Shown in pieces: positions 9,467-18,947 of a stretch of 64,000 bases of DNA (its first letter is position 1; the number at the start of each line of letters is the position of its first letter). The translations under genes and the position numbers were made by a program. Origin of the DNA: Staphylococcus felis (GTDB lineage: Bacteria; Bacillota; Bacilli; Staphylococcales; Staphylococcaceae); the NCBI RefSeq assembly GCF_003012915.1, contig NZ_CP027770.1:2170001-2234000 (forward strand). The letters are read 5' to 3'. Below the pieces are notes generated by a model. It was not told the DNA's origin, made no database searches, and saw nothing but the letters and a program-made list of their open reading frames with translations.

Positions 9467-11134
9467 TTAGAATAGTCCTTTAGCATGGCCATCTTCAGTT
9501 ACATCCATGTTTAGCGCTGCAGGCTTTTTAGGTAGCCCTGGCATTGTCATAATAGCACCAGTCAAAGCAACAACAAATCCTGCTCCTGTTTTGGCTTCAA
9601 GTTCACGAATTGTAATTTCAAAATCTGTTGGTGCACCAAGTTGTGTTTGATCTTCTGTGAATGAATATTGTGTCTTTGCCATACAAACTGGGTACTGATC
9701 CCATCCATTTTCTTTAAATGTTTTAAGTTGCTTTTTGGCTTTTGACGTAAATGTAACTTTAGAACCTCCGTAAATATCTTTAACAATTTTTTCGATTTTT
9801 TCTTCTAGAGGTAACTTTAAATCATACAGGCGTTTGAATTCATTAGGTTGATTCATCACATCTAATACTTTTTCTGCTAAGTCAACGCCACCTTCTCCAC
9901 CTTTTTCCCATACCTCGGTTAATGATAAACGAACATGGTTTCGTTCTGCCCACTCTTTAACAAAATCAAATTCAGCTTCTGTATCATGAATAAATGCATT
10001 TAATGCGATAACTGGTTCTACACCAAACTTACGTATATTATTCACGTGACGCTCTAAATTGGCAATACCAGCTTTAACTGCATCAACATTTTCTTCTTTT
10101 AAGTTATCTTTGGCAACACCACCGTGCATTTTTAAAGCACGGATTGTCGCAACAAGCACCACAGCATCTGGCTCAAATCCAGCTTTTCTTGACTTAATAT
10201 TAATAAATTTTTCAGCACCTAAATCTGAACCAAAACCAGCTTCAGTTACGACAACATCAGCTAAATCACGAGCTGTCTCTGTTGCAATGATTGAATTACA
10301 TCCGTGTGCAATATTGGCAAAAGGTCCGCCGTGAATCAATGCTGGTGTTCCCTCAATCGTTTGAACCAAGTTTGGTTTAATTGCATCTTTTAAAATCATA
10401 GCAAGAGCACCTTCAACCTTTAAGTCTCTTACAGTGACAGGCTTACGATCACGTGTGTATCCTATTGTAATATTTGCAATATTTTCTTTTAAATCTAAAA
10501 TGCCTGTACTCAAACATAAGATAGCCATAATTTCAGAAGCAACTGTAATATTAAAACCATCTTCTCGTGGAATACCTTGAGTTGCGCCTCCCAGACCTAC
10601 AACAACTTGACGTAAAGCACGGTCATTCATATCTAAAACACGTTTCCATTCAATTCGACGTTGATCAATGCCTAATTCATTACCTTGATGAATATGATTA
10701 TCAATAAATGCTGATAATGCGTTATTCGCTGTGGTAATCGCATGGAAATCACCATTAAAATGTAAATTAATATCTTCCATAGGTAATACTTGTGCATAAC
10801 CGCCACCTGTCGCACCACCTTTAATACCAAAGATTGGGCCAAGTGCAGGTTCTCTTAATGCAACCATAACATTTTGGTTGATTTTGTTGAAAGCATCTGC
10901 CAATCCAACCGTTACTGTTGATTTACCTTCCCCAGCAGGTGTTGGACTCATTGCAGTCACAAGTACAACTTTTCCTTTATTTCCCTTTGTTTGAATTTTA
11001 GAAATATCAATTTTGGCTTTATAATGACCATATTGCTCTAACGCATCTTCAGAAATTCCCGCCTTACTAGCGATTTCTGTGATAGGTTTTAATGTAGATT
11101 GGTTTGCAATTTCTAAATCTGATAAATGACTCAA
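9467..11134 (-). CDS. fhs: Formate-tetrahydrofolate ligase
   Basis: ATP-dependent formyl-tetrahydrofolate synthetase feeding one-carbon units to purine and fMet synthesis; 555 residues, normal for the family. The nucleotide-binding loop is [19 protein letters not shown] near residue 62. Other family stretches are [19 protein letters not shown] and the C-terminal [16 protein letters not shown]. The start is TTG with AAGGGG nine bases upstream, giving [11 protein letters not shown]. It stands alone between acsA and sgtA. Confidence 0.96.
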   Translation of the reverse strand: MSHLSDLEIANQSTLKPITEIASKAGISEDALEQYGHYKAKIDISKIQTKGNKGKVVLVTAMSPTPAGEGKSTVTVGLADAFNKINQNVMVALREPALGPIFGIKGGATGGGYAQVLPMEDINLHFNGDFHAITTANNALSAFIDNHIHQGNELGIDQRRIEWKRVLDMNDRALRQVVVGLGGATQGIPREDGFNITVASEIMAILCLSTGILDLKENIANITIGYTRDRKPVTVRDLKVEGALAMILKDAIKPNLVQTIEGTPALIHGGPFANIAHGCNSIIATETARDLADVVVTEAGFGSDLGAEKFINIKSRKAGFEPDAVVLVATIRALKMHGGVAKDNLKEENVDAVKAGIANLERHVNNIRKFGVEPVIALNAFIHDTEAEFDFVKEWAERNHVRLSLTEVWEKGGEGGVDLAEKVLDVMNQPNEFKRLYDLKLPLEEKIEKIVKDIYGGSKVTFTSKAKKQLKTFKENGWDQYPVCMAKTQYSFTEDQTQLGAPTDFEITIRELEAKTGAGFVVALTGAIMTMPGLPKKPAALNMDVTEDGHAKGLF

Positions 11135-11168
11135 CTTATTCAGCCCCTTAAGTGAAATTGAATTTAAT

Positions 11169-11254
11169 GAGGTTGAGACAAAAGCAGTCAGGATTTAAGC
11201 AAATGAGAATCTCTTTTTGACCCCTAAAAATAAATATTGCCATGTCTCATCCCC
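11169..11254. repeat. Small inverted-repeat element between fhs and acsA
   Basis: GAGGTTGAGACA at 11169 faces TGTCTCATCCCC at 11243-11254 across about 60 bases. The ends resemble the GGGACA / TGTCCC ends of the larger intergenic elements. It may be the acsA 3' hairpin or a decayed repeat. Confidence 0.4.
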
Positions 11255-11376
11255 GATGAAGAGCGATGCTTCACTAACAATGATAACGAACTACTCATGA
11301 AAAGTCGAATAAAACCAGATTTACTTTTAAAAGATAAATATGTTGGATTTTCACTATTTTTAGACCGACATAGAAA

Positions 11377-13089
11377 TTATGAATCTTCCATTGTACTTAA
11401 GTCACCCGTTGGTAAATCTAACTCCCACGCTTTTAAAACACGTCTCATTATTTTACCTGATCGTGTTTTTGGTAATTTGTCTTTAAATTCAATTTCTCTA
11501 GGTGCTGCATGAGCTGCAAGGCCTTCTTTAACAAATTGTCTAATGTCCTCTTTTAATTGATCTGATGGTTTATAACCTTCTCTTAACGCAATGAAAGCTT
11601 TAATAATTTCACCGCGAACTGGGTCGGGTTTACCGATAACACCTGCTTCTGCGACAGCGGGGTGTTCTACAAGTTTCGATTCAACTTCAAATGGACCTAC
11701 ACGTTCACCTGCTGTCATAATAACGTCATCAACACGACCTTGGAACCAATAATACCCCTCTTCATCTTTGTATGCAGAATCACCTGATACATACCAATCG
11801 CCAATGAAATAGGAACGATATTTTTCTGGATTTTTCCAGATTTTATACATCATGGATGGCCATCCTTTTTTGATTGCTAAATTCCCCATACGATTAGCAG
11901 GTAGCTCATTACCATTGTTATCAATAATAGCCGCTTCTATTCCTGGTAAGGGTTTGCCCATTGAACCAAGTTTAATATCCATTGATGGGTAATTAACAAT
12001 CATATGGCCCCCTGTTTCTGTCATCCACCACGTATCTAATACACGTTTATCAAATACATGTTTCGCCCACTTAATCACTTCTGGATTTAGCGGCTCTCCT
12101 ACAGACAATATACTTCTCAAAGATTTTAAATTATATTTATTAACTATATCGTCACCTGCACTCATCAACATACGTAATGCTGTAGGTGCTGTATACCAAA
12201 TCGTTACATTATAATCTTCAATCATACTATACCAAGATTCTGGTGAAAAACGGCCTCCAACAATACAATTCGTTACACCATTTAACCATGGTGCAAATAC
12301 ACCATATGAAGTTCCAGTTACCCATCCTGGATCAGCTGTACACCAATAAATATCATCTTCCTTCAAATCTAGAACGTACTTGCCTGAGATGTAATGAACA
12401 AGCATTGCATTTTGGACATGAAGTACACCTTTAGGTTGTCCCGTAGATCCAGAGGTATAATGTAAAATAAGTCCATCATTTTTATCTAACCACTCAATAT
12501 CAAATTCAGAGCTTGCTTCACTCATCTCTTTATTGAAATCTAAATAACTATTTTCAACCTCCTCATCGACTATGACGACTGTTTCTAAATGTGGTAATTC
12601 ATCGATTGGCACACGTGGCAATAATGAATGCGTTGTAATGATTACTTTTGCTTCACTATTCTCCAATCTATCCTTGACGGCTTTTTCCATAAACGCTTCG
12701 AATAACGGACCTACAATTGCACCTATTTTCAAACTGCCTAATAGAGCAAAATAAAGTTCTGGTGTCCTTGGCATAAAGATAAATACACGATCCCCTTTTC
12801 GAACATTTGCTTTATCTTTTAAAACGTTAGCAGCCTGATTAGACTTTTGTTGTAAATCTTTATAAGTATAGGCTTCCTGACGTTGACTATCTTTATAATA
12901 TAATGCTACTTTTTCCCCTTTTCCATTTTCGACATGACGGTCAATACATTCATATGCCATATTGATTTGACCGGTTTGATACCATGAAAATGATTTTTCG
13001 ACTTCTTCCCAATTAAAATTTTGATATACTTCCTCATAATTCGAAAGGTTAAAATCTCCTTGCTCTCCTTTATAAATTTCAACTTTCAT
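11377..13089 (-). CDS. acsA: Acetyl-CoA synthetase
   Basis: AMP-forming acetate-CoA ligase that activates acetate when glucose is absent; 570 residues. ANL-family motifs: YTSGSTGQPKGVLH near residue 215, TETGGH near 350, YVSGDSAYKDEEGYYWFQGR near 430 and the C-terminal TRSGKIMRR, whose lysine is the usual acetylation switch. Two ATGs lie in frame; the second is better spaced from AGGGGG and gives MKVEIYKGEQG, the staphylococcal N-terminus. It diverges from acuA-acuC, whose products reversibly acetylate AcsA, and shares a cre site with them. Confidence 0.95.
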   Translation of the reverse strand: MKVEIYKGEQGDFNLSNYEEVYQNFNWEEVEKSFSWYQTGQINMAYECIDRHVENGKGEKVALYYKDSQRQEAYTYKDLQQKSNQAANVLKDKANVRKGDRVFIFMPRTPELYFALLGSLKIGAIVGPLFEAFMEKAVKDRLENSEAKVIITTHSLLPRVPIDELPHLETVVIVDEEVENSYLDFNKEMSEASSEFDIEWLDKNDGLILHYTSGSTGQPKGVLHVQNAMLVHYISGKYVLDLKEDDIYWCTADPGWVTGTSYGVFAPWLNGVTNCIVGGRFSPESWYSMIEDYNVTIWYTAPTALRMLMSAGDDIVNKYNLKSLRSILSVGEPLNPEVIKWAKHVFDKRVLDTWWMTETGGHMIVNYPSMDIKLGSMGKPLPGIEAAIIDNNGNELPANRMGNLAIKKGWPSMMYKIWKNPEKYRSYFIGDWYVSGDSAYKDEEGYYWFQGRVDDVIMTAGERVGPFEVESKLVEHPAVAEAGVIGKPDPVRGEIIKAFIALREGYKPSDQLKEDIRQFVKEGLAAHAAPREIEFKDKLPKTRSGKIMRRVLKAWELDLPTGDLSTMEDS

Positions 13090-13139
13090 AGTCATACCCC
13101 CTGTTTGAAATCATATTTCAAAATAATTATAGCTTAATC

Positions 13140-13153
13140 GGAAAACGTTTTCA
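13140..13153 (-). promoter_or_regulatory. cre site (CcpA) between acsA and acuA
   Basis: Read on the minus strand the site is TGAAAACGTTTTCC, a near-perfect catabolite-responsive element. It sits 50 bases before acsA and about 95 before acuA. The ccpA gene lies 3 kb away. Glucose repression of acetate use through this layout is known in Bacillus; here it is inferred from sequence. Confidence 0.8.
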
Positions 13154-13245
13154 AAAAATTCTACTTTTTCTGAATTATAGTGCATAAAATGTATCATTAC
13201 CTTATAATTGTATATAGTACATCATTAGCAAAGGGGTTAAACCTG

Positions 13246-13878
13246 ATGAAACACATTAAAACATATGAAAAAGAAACGTATACAATCAATGATGAAACTA
13301 TCGTCATTGAAGGTCCACTCACTAAGCATAGATTAAAACAAATGACTTATGATCAAGGATTAAATGCCTTTCGTAATCCTGCTGAACAATTTGAAGCTCT
13401 TCAAGAGATTAGTATGTTAGATGAGGGTCGCATTTATGTTATTCATGTCACAAATCATATCATTGGTTATGTCACCTATCTTTATCCTGACCCTCTTGAA
13501 AGATGGTCTACAGGTCAATTGCCCTATTTATTAGAATTAGGTGCGATTGAAATTACACTCAATTACCGAGGTTTAGGGTTAGGCAATGAATTATTAAAGG
13601 TAAGCACAAGAAGTCCAGAACTCGAAGACTATATCATAATTACAACTGAGTACTATTGGCATTGGGACTTAACAAATTCTGGTTTAGACGTTTTTGAATA
13701 TAAAAAATTAATGAATCGTATGATGTCTAGTGGAGGATTAGAAGTTTTCGCAACAGACGATCCTGAAATTACGAGTCATCCTGCAAATTGTTTAATGGCA
13801 CGTATAGGAAAAAATATTGATGTTGAACAAATGCGGGCATTTGACGACATTCGTTTTATGAATCGATTCTTTTTTTGA
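13246..13878 (+). CDS. acuA: Acetoin utilization protein AcuA, protein acetyltransferase
   Basis: GNAT-fold protein lysine acetyltransferase, 210 residues, that in Bacillus acetylates and inactivates AcsA. The acetyl-CoA site is in the ELGAIEITLNYRGLGLGNELL segment near residue 105. An upstream in-frame ATG at 13180 exists, but AAAGGGG lies nine bases before the ATG at 13246 and the product then begins MKHIKTYEKETY, as in other staphylococci. It is followed after 18 bases by acuC. No acuB is present. Confidence 0.9.
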   Translation: MKHIKTYEKETYTINDETIVIEGPLTKHRLKQMTYDQGLNAFRNPAEQFEALQEISMLDEGRIYVIHVTNHIIGYVTYLYPDPLERWSTGQLPYLLELGAIEITLNYRGLGLGNELLKVSTRSPELEDYIIITTEYYWHWDLTNSGLDVFEYKKLMNRMMSSGGLEVFATDDPEITSHPANCLMARIGKNIDVEQMRAFDDIRFMNRFFF

Positions 13879-13896
13879 GGGGCGGTTAGTGTATAT

Positions 13897-15054
13897 ATGA
13901 AGAAACAACAATACTCACAGACAGGCTATGTTTATTCTGATGAATTATTAAATTACCGATTTCACAATAAACATCCTTTCAATCAAATGAGACTGAAGTT
14001 AACGACTGAATTATTACAATGTGAAGGTTTATTACATGATCATCAAATGATTAAGCCTCGACAAGCTACTATTGAAGAAATTGCATCTATTCATAAATAT
14101 GACTATATTGAAGCAATCAGACGCGGAGAACGAAACCTTCTCAATTCAGATGAAAAAGAAAAATATGGTTTAAATGAGGAAGACACCCATCTATTCCCCA
14201 AAATCCATAGTAGCGCAGCCACAATTGTTGGAGGTGGATTAAACCTTATTGATGCAATCATGGCGGGGCAATTTCGAAATGGTTGCCACTTAGGTGGAGG
14301 ATTACACCATGCTTTAGAAGGTCGTGCAAATGGATTTTGTGTATATAATGATGCTGCGATATATATTAATCATTTAATTAAAAATTATCACCAACGTGTT
14401 TTGTATATTGATACAGATGCGCATCACGGAGATGGTATCCAATGGTGTTTTTACAACTCCGACCAAGTGTTAAATTATTCTATTCACGAAACTGGAAAAT
14501 TTTTATTCCCAGGTTCTGGCCATTATTCTGAAAGAGGCACTGAGCAAGGATTTGGGTATTCCATCAACCTCCCTTTAGAACCTTTTACAGAACACGATTC
14601 TTATATCGAAGTTTTTACTAAAACTATCGAGAAAATTGCTGAGCGTTTTAAACCTGATTTCATCGTCAGTGTTAATGGTTCAGACATTCATTATTTAGAT
14701 CCTTTAACGCATATGCATTGTAACTTAAATACACTGTATCAAATTCCTTATATTGTTACAGACATTGCTGAAAAATATTGTGAGGGCCGCCAAATTATGC
14801 TAGGTGGTGGTGGTTATAATATATGGCGTGTCGTTCCTCGAGCATGGAGTCATTTGTTTTTAAGTCTTATTCACCATCCACCACTAAAAGGCAAACTTTC
14901 AAGTCAATGGTTAAATAAGTGGAAACAGTATAGTCCTGTACATATCCCTGAGTATTGGGAAGAGCAATTTACAGATTATACACCGATACCCAGACGACAT
15001 GAAATCACTGAAAAAAACCGTACAACTTCCTCTTATATATTAAATTGGTTTTAA
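13897..15054 (+). CDS. acuC: Acetoin utilization protein AcuC, histone-deacetylase-like
   Basis: Zinc-dependent protein deacetylase of the class I HDAC fold, 385 residues, expected to remove the acetyl group that AcuA places on AcsA. Zinc and catalytic residues are visible: GGGLHHALEGRANGFCVYNDAA near residue 135, YIDTDAHHGDGIQ near 170, HETGKFLFPGSG near 195 and the LGGGGYN loop near 302. It sits in one operon with acuA. The ribosome site is a loose GAGGGGCGG 14 bases before the ATG. Confidence 0.93.
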   Translation: MKKQQYSQTGYVYSDELLNYRFHNKHPFNQMRLKLTTELLQCEGLLHDHQMIKPRQATIEEIASIHKYDYIEAIRRGERNLLNSDEKEKYGLNEEDTHLFPKIHSSAATIVGGGLNLIDAIMAGQFRNGCHLGGGLHHALEGRANGFCVYNDAAIYINHLIKNYHQRVLYIDTDAHHGDGIQWCFYNSDQVLNYSIHETGKFLFPGSGHYSERGTEQGFGYSINLPLEPFTEHDSYIEVFTKTIEKIAERFKPDFIVSVNGSDIHYLDPLTHMHCNLNTLYQIPYIVTDIAEKYCEGRQIMLGGGGYNIWRVVPRAWSHLFLSLIHHPPLKGKLSSQWLNKWKQYSPVHIPEYWEEQFTDYTPIPRRHEITEKNRTTSSYILNWF

Positions 15055-15063
15055 AAAAATTAC

Positions 15064-15342
15064 GGGTTGGGCATAAATATCTCGAAGTTTTCTTATCATG
15101 AGATGATTCATTCAATGATACGAAAGTTTTTTAATATTTTAATGTAAAATGAAATGTATATAACGTCGTATTGTTGGTGAGACTCCTGAGGGAATAGGAT
15201 GAGCGTCGAGACCGGGGCTCGACCCATCCCCCTAGGAAATGCGAGCCAAATAATACGGATTATTGATAAAGGAAAAGCGTAGAGGTGATTCAATCATTGA
15301 ACCATTTCTACGCTATTATTTTGGGATTGATGTCCCAGACTC
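15064..15342. mobile_element. Miniature IS1272-like element, copy C
   Basis: About 280 bases, same structure as copy B. The left end is slightly decayed (GGGTTGGGCATAAATATCTCG); the right end is GGGATTGATGTCCCAGACTC. The nested palindrome is kept: GTCGTATTGTTGG near 15164 pairs with CCAAATAATACG near 15246. It lies between convergent acuC and ccpA. Confidence 0.78.
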
Positions 15343-15471
15343 TAACCCAAATATTTATTTTCAGTCATCATCGATTTAAAATGCATAAAACACTATAATG
15401 AGGCATTTTTCACTATCTTTAAATATTATATTTCATTCGCCAAACCAAAAACGTTTAAGTTTTAAATCATA

Positions 15472-16464
15472 TTAATGACGTGTTGTTCCTCTATATCTTA
15501 TTGTGTAAGGAAGTACGACATTAGGCTCAGCAATTTCTTCATTATTCATATATTTAGTTAGTAATCTCATGCCAACTGCCCCAATATCATATAAAGGTTG
15601 AATGACACTTGACAATTGAGGACGAACCATTTCCACAAGACGTGTATTATTAAAACTTACGACTTGAATATCTTCAGGTACACTTAACCCTGCATCTAAA
15701 GCACCATGAACAATACCAATTGCTTGCTCATCACTAATGGATAAAACAGCGTCAGGTTTATAAGAGCTAAGTTGTTCATATGCTCTGATACCATCCTTAT
15801 ATGTTTCATTGCCTATATACATTAAATGATCTTCTACAGTCAATTTATGTTTTTCAAGCACATTTTTTAAGCCTGTAAATACGTCTTCTTGGGCTTTCTT
15901 TGAATAACCAGCACCCACAAAAGCAAACTTTTCCGCACCTGATTGTACAAGCTTTTCAGTCACTTCTTCACTCGCTTTTACAAAATCAATATTTACTGAA
16001 GCAATTCCGTCATCTTTGCCATTTGTACCAGAAACAACAACTGGTACTGATGCTCTATTAATTTGAGCTTTAATATCGTCAGTTAAAGTACCACCTAAGA
16101 AGATAATCCCATCAACTTGCTTACTTAATAGATTATTAAAAATTTCTTGCTCTTTTGCTGGATCATCGTCTGAATTTGATATAATGGTATGGTATTTATA
16201 CATTGTTGCAATATCTTCTAATCCACGTGCCAATTGTGAATAATAAATATTAGAAATATCTGGAATGACAACACCAACAGTCGTTGTTCTCTTACTTGCT
16301 AAACCTCTAGCAACTGCGTTAGGTCGATAATTCAACCGTTTAATCACTTCATTCACTTTATCTCTTGTTTCCGGTTTGACATTTTGATTGCCGTTCACTA
16401 CACGTGACACTGTTGCCATTGATACGCGTGCTTCTCTAGCGACGTCATATATCGTAACTGTCAT
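15472..16464 (-). CDS. ccpA: Catabolite control protein A
   Basis: LacI-family global regulator of carbon catabolite control, 330 residues. The N-terminal helix-turn-helix and hinge are typical ([23 protein letters not shown] at 3-25, [14 protein letters not shown] near 50). A periplasmic-binding-protein-like core for HPr(Ser-P) follows. AGGAGG precedes the ATG. The window holds two good cre targets, at acsA/acuA and putA. ccpA next to aroA is the usual staphylococcal and Bacillus order. Confidence 0.96.
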   Translation of the reverse strand: MTVTIYDVAREARVSMATVSRVVNGNQNVKPETRDKVNEVIKRLNYRPNAVARGLASKRTTTVGVVIPDISNIYYSQLARGLEDIATMYKYHTIISNSDDDPAKEQEIFNNLLSKQVDGIIFLGGTLTDDIKAQINRASVPVVVSGTNGKDDGIASVNIDFVKASEEVTEKLVQSGAEKFAFVGAGYSKKAQEDVFTGLKNVLEKHKLTVEDHLMYIGNETYKDGIRAYEQLSSYKPDAVLSISDEQAIGIVHGALDAGLSVPEDIQVVSFNNTRLVEMVRPQLSSVIQPLYDIGAVGMRLLTKYMNNEEIAEPNVVLPYTIRYRGTTRH

Positions 16465-16719
16465 TTTTTTGCCTCCTCGAAATCGCTATTCTTTTTAGTC
16501 CATTCCGTTTTCATTTTATTTTCATAGTTTATCACAAATGCCCTATCTATAACATCTAAAACGCTTTCTTGTCATTTTTTTGTCAATTTTATAAAGGGTA
16601 AAATGTCAAATTTCTTCTTTTAATACGCTTAATATAAATTTTTCAATAAACATAAAAAAGCTTGAACATCAATCCCAAAATAAATAGTGCTGAGATGATT
16701 TTTAATAAAAATGCATCTT

Positions 16720-17135
16720 AATGCTACCTTTTATGATAAAACCAAAAAAATCAAAGTGACTATTTAACACGCAAAACTATCCTTCAACGATGAATTTATT
16801 TGTGCAAATTATAAACGTTTAGTTTAGGATTTAAAAGATATGCATATTGAAATGATTGTTATAGTTTTTGCAATGATCGTTCTGGTTGTTCATTTGGAAA
16901 CCAGTGTATGAAGTTTAATTCAAAAGCGAATAAGAAAATCATGAAAAATGATAATTGAGAATATTTTAAAGCGTAAATAAACCAAAAGCTTTCTAGCCCA
17001 GAAACACAATGAATCTAAATCAAAGAAAAGTTGATGGAGACCCTGTTTTGGGATTTAATCGAATGTCAGTGCGAGGATTAAACAAGATAAAATGAGAACT
17101 CGTTTTTGTAATTATGGCATTAAATATAATTAAAG
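16720..17135 (+). pseudogene. Broken IS1272-like transposase, C-terminal part
   Basis: Read across frames, the plus strand gives pieces that match the end of IS1272-type (IS1182 family) transposases: DKTKK near 16740, FNDEFICANYKRL near 16790, then after a frameshift GCSFGNQCMKFNSKANKKIM near 16880-16950, and NQRKVDGDPVLGFNRMSVRG and LNKIK near 17020-17090 followed by a stop and ELVFVIMALNIIK. Several stops, at least one frameshift and a small deletion (the FMKAILGF stretch between VLGF and RMSVRG is gone) make it non-functional. The N-terminal two thirds are missing. Confidence 0.8.
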
Positions 17136-17136
17136 G

Positions 17137-17185
17137 AAAAACTTCGAGATTTTTCGTAAATTCGTACGAAAATCTCGAAGTTTTT
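17137..17185. terminator. Hairpin at right end of IS relic, aroA 3' end
   Basis: Long stem: AAAAACTTCGAGATTTTTCGTA pairs with TACGAAAATCTCGAAGTTTTT with one bulged T. It is the end hairpin of the IS relic and also the first hairpin downstream of aroA on the minus strand, so it may now end aroA transcripts. Confidence 0.75.
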
Positions 17186-17220
17186 CGATTACTGATATTT
17201 ATGTCCCAGACTCTAAAAAA

Positions 17221-18312
17221 TTATTTTATTTTATTTTGATTATATAATTCTGATAGTGGTTTAATTTCATTGTAAAATGTATTAAACTCATCTAAATCCA
17301 TTTGTTGGCCACTATCGCTAAGTGCTACTGAAGGTTCTGGATGAACTTCTGCCATCACTCCATCTGCCCCAACAGCTAATGCTGCCTTAGCTGTTGGTAA
17401 CATAATGTCTTTACGTCCAGTACTATGTGTTACATCAACTAACACTGGCAAGTGCGTGCCTTGTTTTAATATAGGGACTGCTGATATATCAAGCGTATTA
17501 CGTGTAGCTTTTTCGTATGTTCTAATACCACGTTCACACAAAATAATGTTTTGGTTTCCTTGAGCAGCAATATATTCAGCAGCATATATAAACTCTTCAA
17601 TAGTTGCTGAAAGACCTCTTTTAAGTAGAATCGGTTTATTCGTGCGCCCTGCCTCTTTAAGCAATTCAAAGTTATGCATATTTCGAGCACCAATTTGGAA
17701 AACGTCTAAATATTGATTAGCAATTTCAAAATCTCTAGGGTGTACTATTTCACTGACAACATTTAAGTCATATTGATCTTTTATTTTCTTAAGTATTTTT
17801 AAACCTTCTTCCCCTAAACCTTGGAAATCATATGGAGATGTACGTGGTTTAAACGCGCCTCCACGAATAAATTTTTCGCCTTTAGATTTTAAATCTTTTG
17901 CAACTGCTTCAACTTGTTCGTATGATTCTACTGAACATGGTCCAAATACAAATGACTTTTGGCCTTGTCCTAAAATACCACCATTTTTAAACTGAACAAT
18001 AGTATCTTCAGGCTTGAGCTTTCTAGAAACATACAAATGTTTTTCGTTTTCAGATTTCTGTAAATCTGTTGAGGCTTTAAATATTTCTTTGAATAATTGT
18101 TTAATCACATTGTCATTAAATGGACCATTATTCTTATCGATTAAAGTATTTAACATTTCTTTTTCTCTTTGAGGATCGTAGATAACTGTACTTTGCTTGC
18201 GCTTTTCTTCGCCGATTTTTTGAGCTAGCTCTCCTCTTTTTGAAAGTAATGTTAATATTTGATCATTCAATTCTTCTATTTCTTTTCGGTATGTCTCTAA
18301 TTTATTTGACAT
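17221..18312 (-). CDS. aroA: Bifunctional chorismate mutase / DAHP synthase
   Basis: First step of the shikimate pathway, 363 residues. Residues 1-85 form an AroQ-type chorismate mutase helix bundle ([20 protein letters not shown]), used in Gram-positives as a regulatory and mutase domain. From about 105 comes a class I-beta KDO8P/DAHP synthase domain: [39 protein letters not shown] and [10 protein letters not shown]. Two ATGs are adjacent; the second follows GAGGTG at a better distance. The gene symbol follows Bacillus usage and is not the EPSP synthase. Confidence 0.93.
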   Translation of the reverse strand: MSNKLETYRKEIEELNDQILTLLSKRGELAQKIGEEKRKQSTVIYDPQREKEMLNTLIDKNNGPFNDNVIKQLFKEIFKASTDLQKSENEKHLYVSRKLKPEDTIVQFKNGGILGQGQKSFVFGPCSVESYEQVEAVAKDLKSKGEKFIRGGAFKPRTSPYDFQGLGEEGLKILKKIKDQYDLNVVSEIVHPRDFEIANQYLDVFQIGARNMHNFELLKEAGRTNKPILLKRGLSATIEEFIYAAEYIAAQGNQNIILCERGIRTYEKATRNTLDISAVPILKQGTHLPVLVDVTHSTGRKDIMLPTAKAALAVGADGVMAEVHPEPSVALSDSGQQMDLDEFNTFYNEIKPLSELYNQNKIK

Positions 18313-18428
18313 CATATCACCTCAACACATATTTTCTTGTCACTTTAAAGCAATGAAATTGTTATTAGATATTTTGTATCATATCAAGTAATCTTTTAAA
18401 ATTCAATAGTAACAGATAAATTTATGTA

Positions 18429-18443
18429 AATTTTTAGAATATT
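18429..18443. promoter_or_regulatory. Candidate CodY box upstream of aroA
   Basis: AATTTTTAGAATATT matches the CodY consensus at 13 of 15 bases. It lies about 115 bases before the aroA start codon, between aroA and the IS relic. Assignment rests on consensus alone in an AT-rich region. Confidence 0.4.
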
Positions 18444-18709
18444 CTTTATTGTTGCGCTTTTTACTGCTATAAAACAGGCTGGGACATAAATCCTAAAATA
18501 AATAGCCTAAGACGATTTTTTATTATCAACCTTCGTACGATATGACTTCTCTTTCCGAAGAGGACAACCTCATCCTGTATCTTCGACTAGTCCTATTCCT
18601 TTAGGAGTCTCGTCAGAAATACTTCGTTTATACATGTCATGACTCACTGTAGTACTTTAAAAACCCAGATACTTTCGTATAATCTAATACTAAATGAGCG
18701 AGGTTCCGT

Positions 18710-18860
18710 ATGTATAAAGTTTATAACATGACTCATTTTACACTACCAATAGAAGCATCCCTTTTGATTCCTAATCATATTGATCACGACATGTGAATAA
18801 TATTACTTGAGAATGGACTTAAACATCATCGTGGTGGGGCTAAATATATCATTATATGAA
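18710..18860 (+). pseudogene. Broken IS1272-like transposase, N-terminal part
   Basis: ATG at 18710 opens a frame reading MYKVYNMTHFTLPIEASLL then IPNHIDHDM, stop at 18794; the same frame continues ENGLKHHRGGAKYIII, stop. This matches the N-terminus of IS1272-type transposases (MYK-YNMTQ-TLP, then FKHHRG-TSYHP). A nonsense mutation and a large deletion have destroyed it. AGGTT lies six bases before the ATG. Confidence 0.82.
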
Positions 18861-18908
18861 AAACTTCGAGATTTTTTCGTGAATTCGTACGAAAATCTCG
18901 AAGTTTTT
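18858..18908. terminator. End hairpin of IS relic F
   Basis: AAAAACTTCGAGATTTT... pairs with ...AAAATCTCGAAGTTTTT around GTGAATTCGTAC. It is nearly identical to the hairpin at 17137 and lies downstream of the YtxH-like gene on the minus strand. Confidence 0.7.
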
Positions 18909-18947
18909 GGATTACTGATGTATATGTCTCAAATTCTTTCAGTTTCG

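Larger units (their letters stand above)
16660..17214 (+). mobile_element. IS1272-like (IS1182 family) relic E
   Basis: Decayed insertion sequence that fills the ccpA-aroA gap. Left end: CATCAATCCCAAAATAAATAG. Right end: a strong hairpin (17137-17185) then GATATTTATGTCCCAGACTC. Both ends match the ends of the miniature elements in reverse. It holds the C-terminal third of a broken transposase gene. The 200 bases between ccpA and the relic are AT-rich and hold the ccpA promoter region. Confidence 0.8.
18475..18938 (+). mobile_element. IS1272-like (IS1182 family) relic F
   Basis: Left end AGGCTGGGACATAAATCC, then a structured leader (18540-18660) whose reverse complement contains ACGAGACTCCTAAAGGAATA, as in the miniature elements. 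Next comes the start of a transposase gene, then directly the end hairpin (18858-18908) and the right end. Almost all of the transposase is deleted. It occupies the gap between aroA and the YtxH-like gene. Confidence 0.8.

Noticed and set aside
10059-10334. Plus-strand open frame of 91 codons antisense to fhs
   Set aside because: It lies wholly inside the conserved fhs gene, has no ribosome site and has a low-complexity serine/alanine-rich translation typical of a shadow frame.
16555-16570. Possible cre site upstream of ccpA (TAAAACGCTTTCTT)
   Set aside because: The first half-site lacks the TGWAA pattern; too weak compared with the two clear cre sites.
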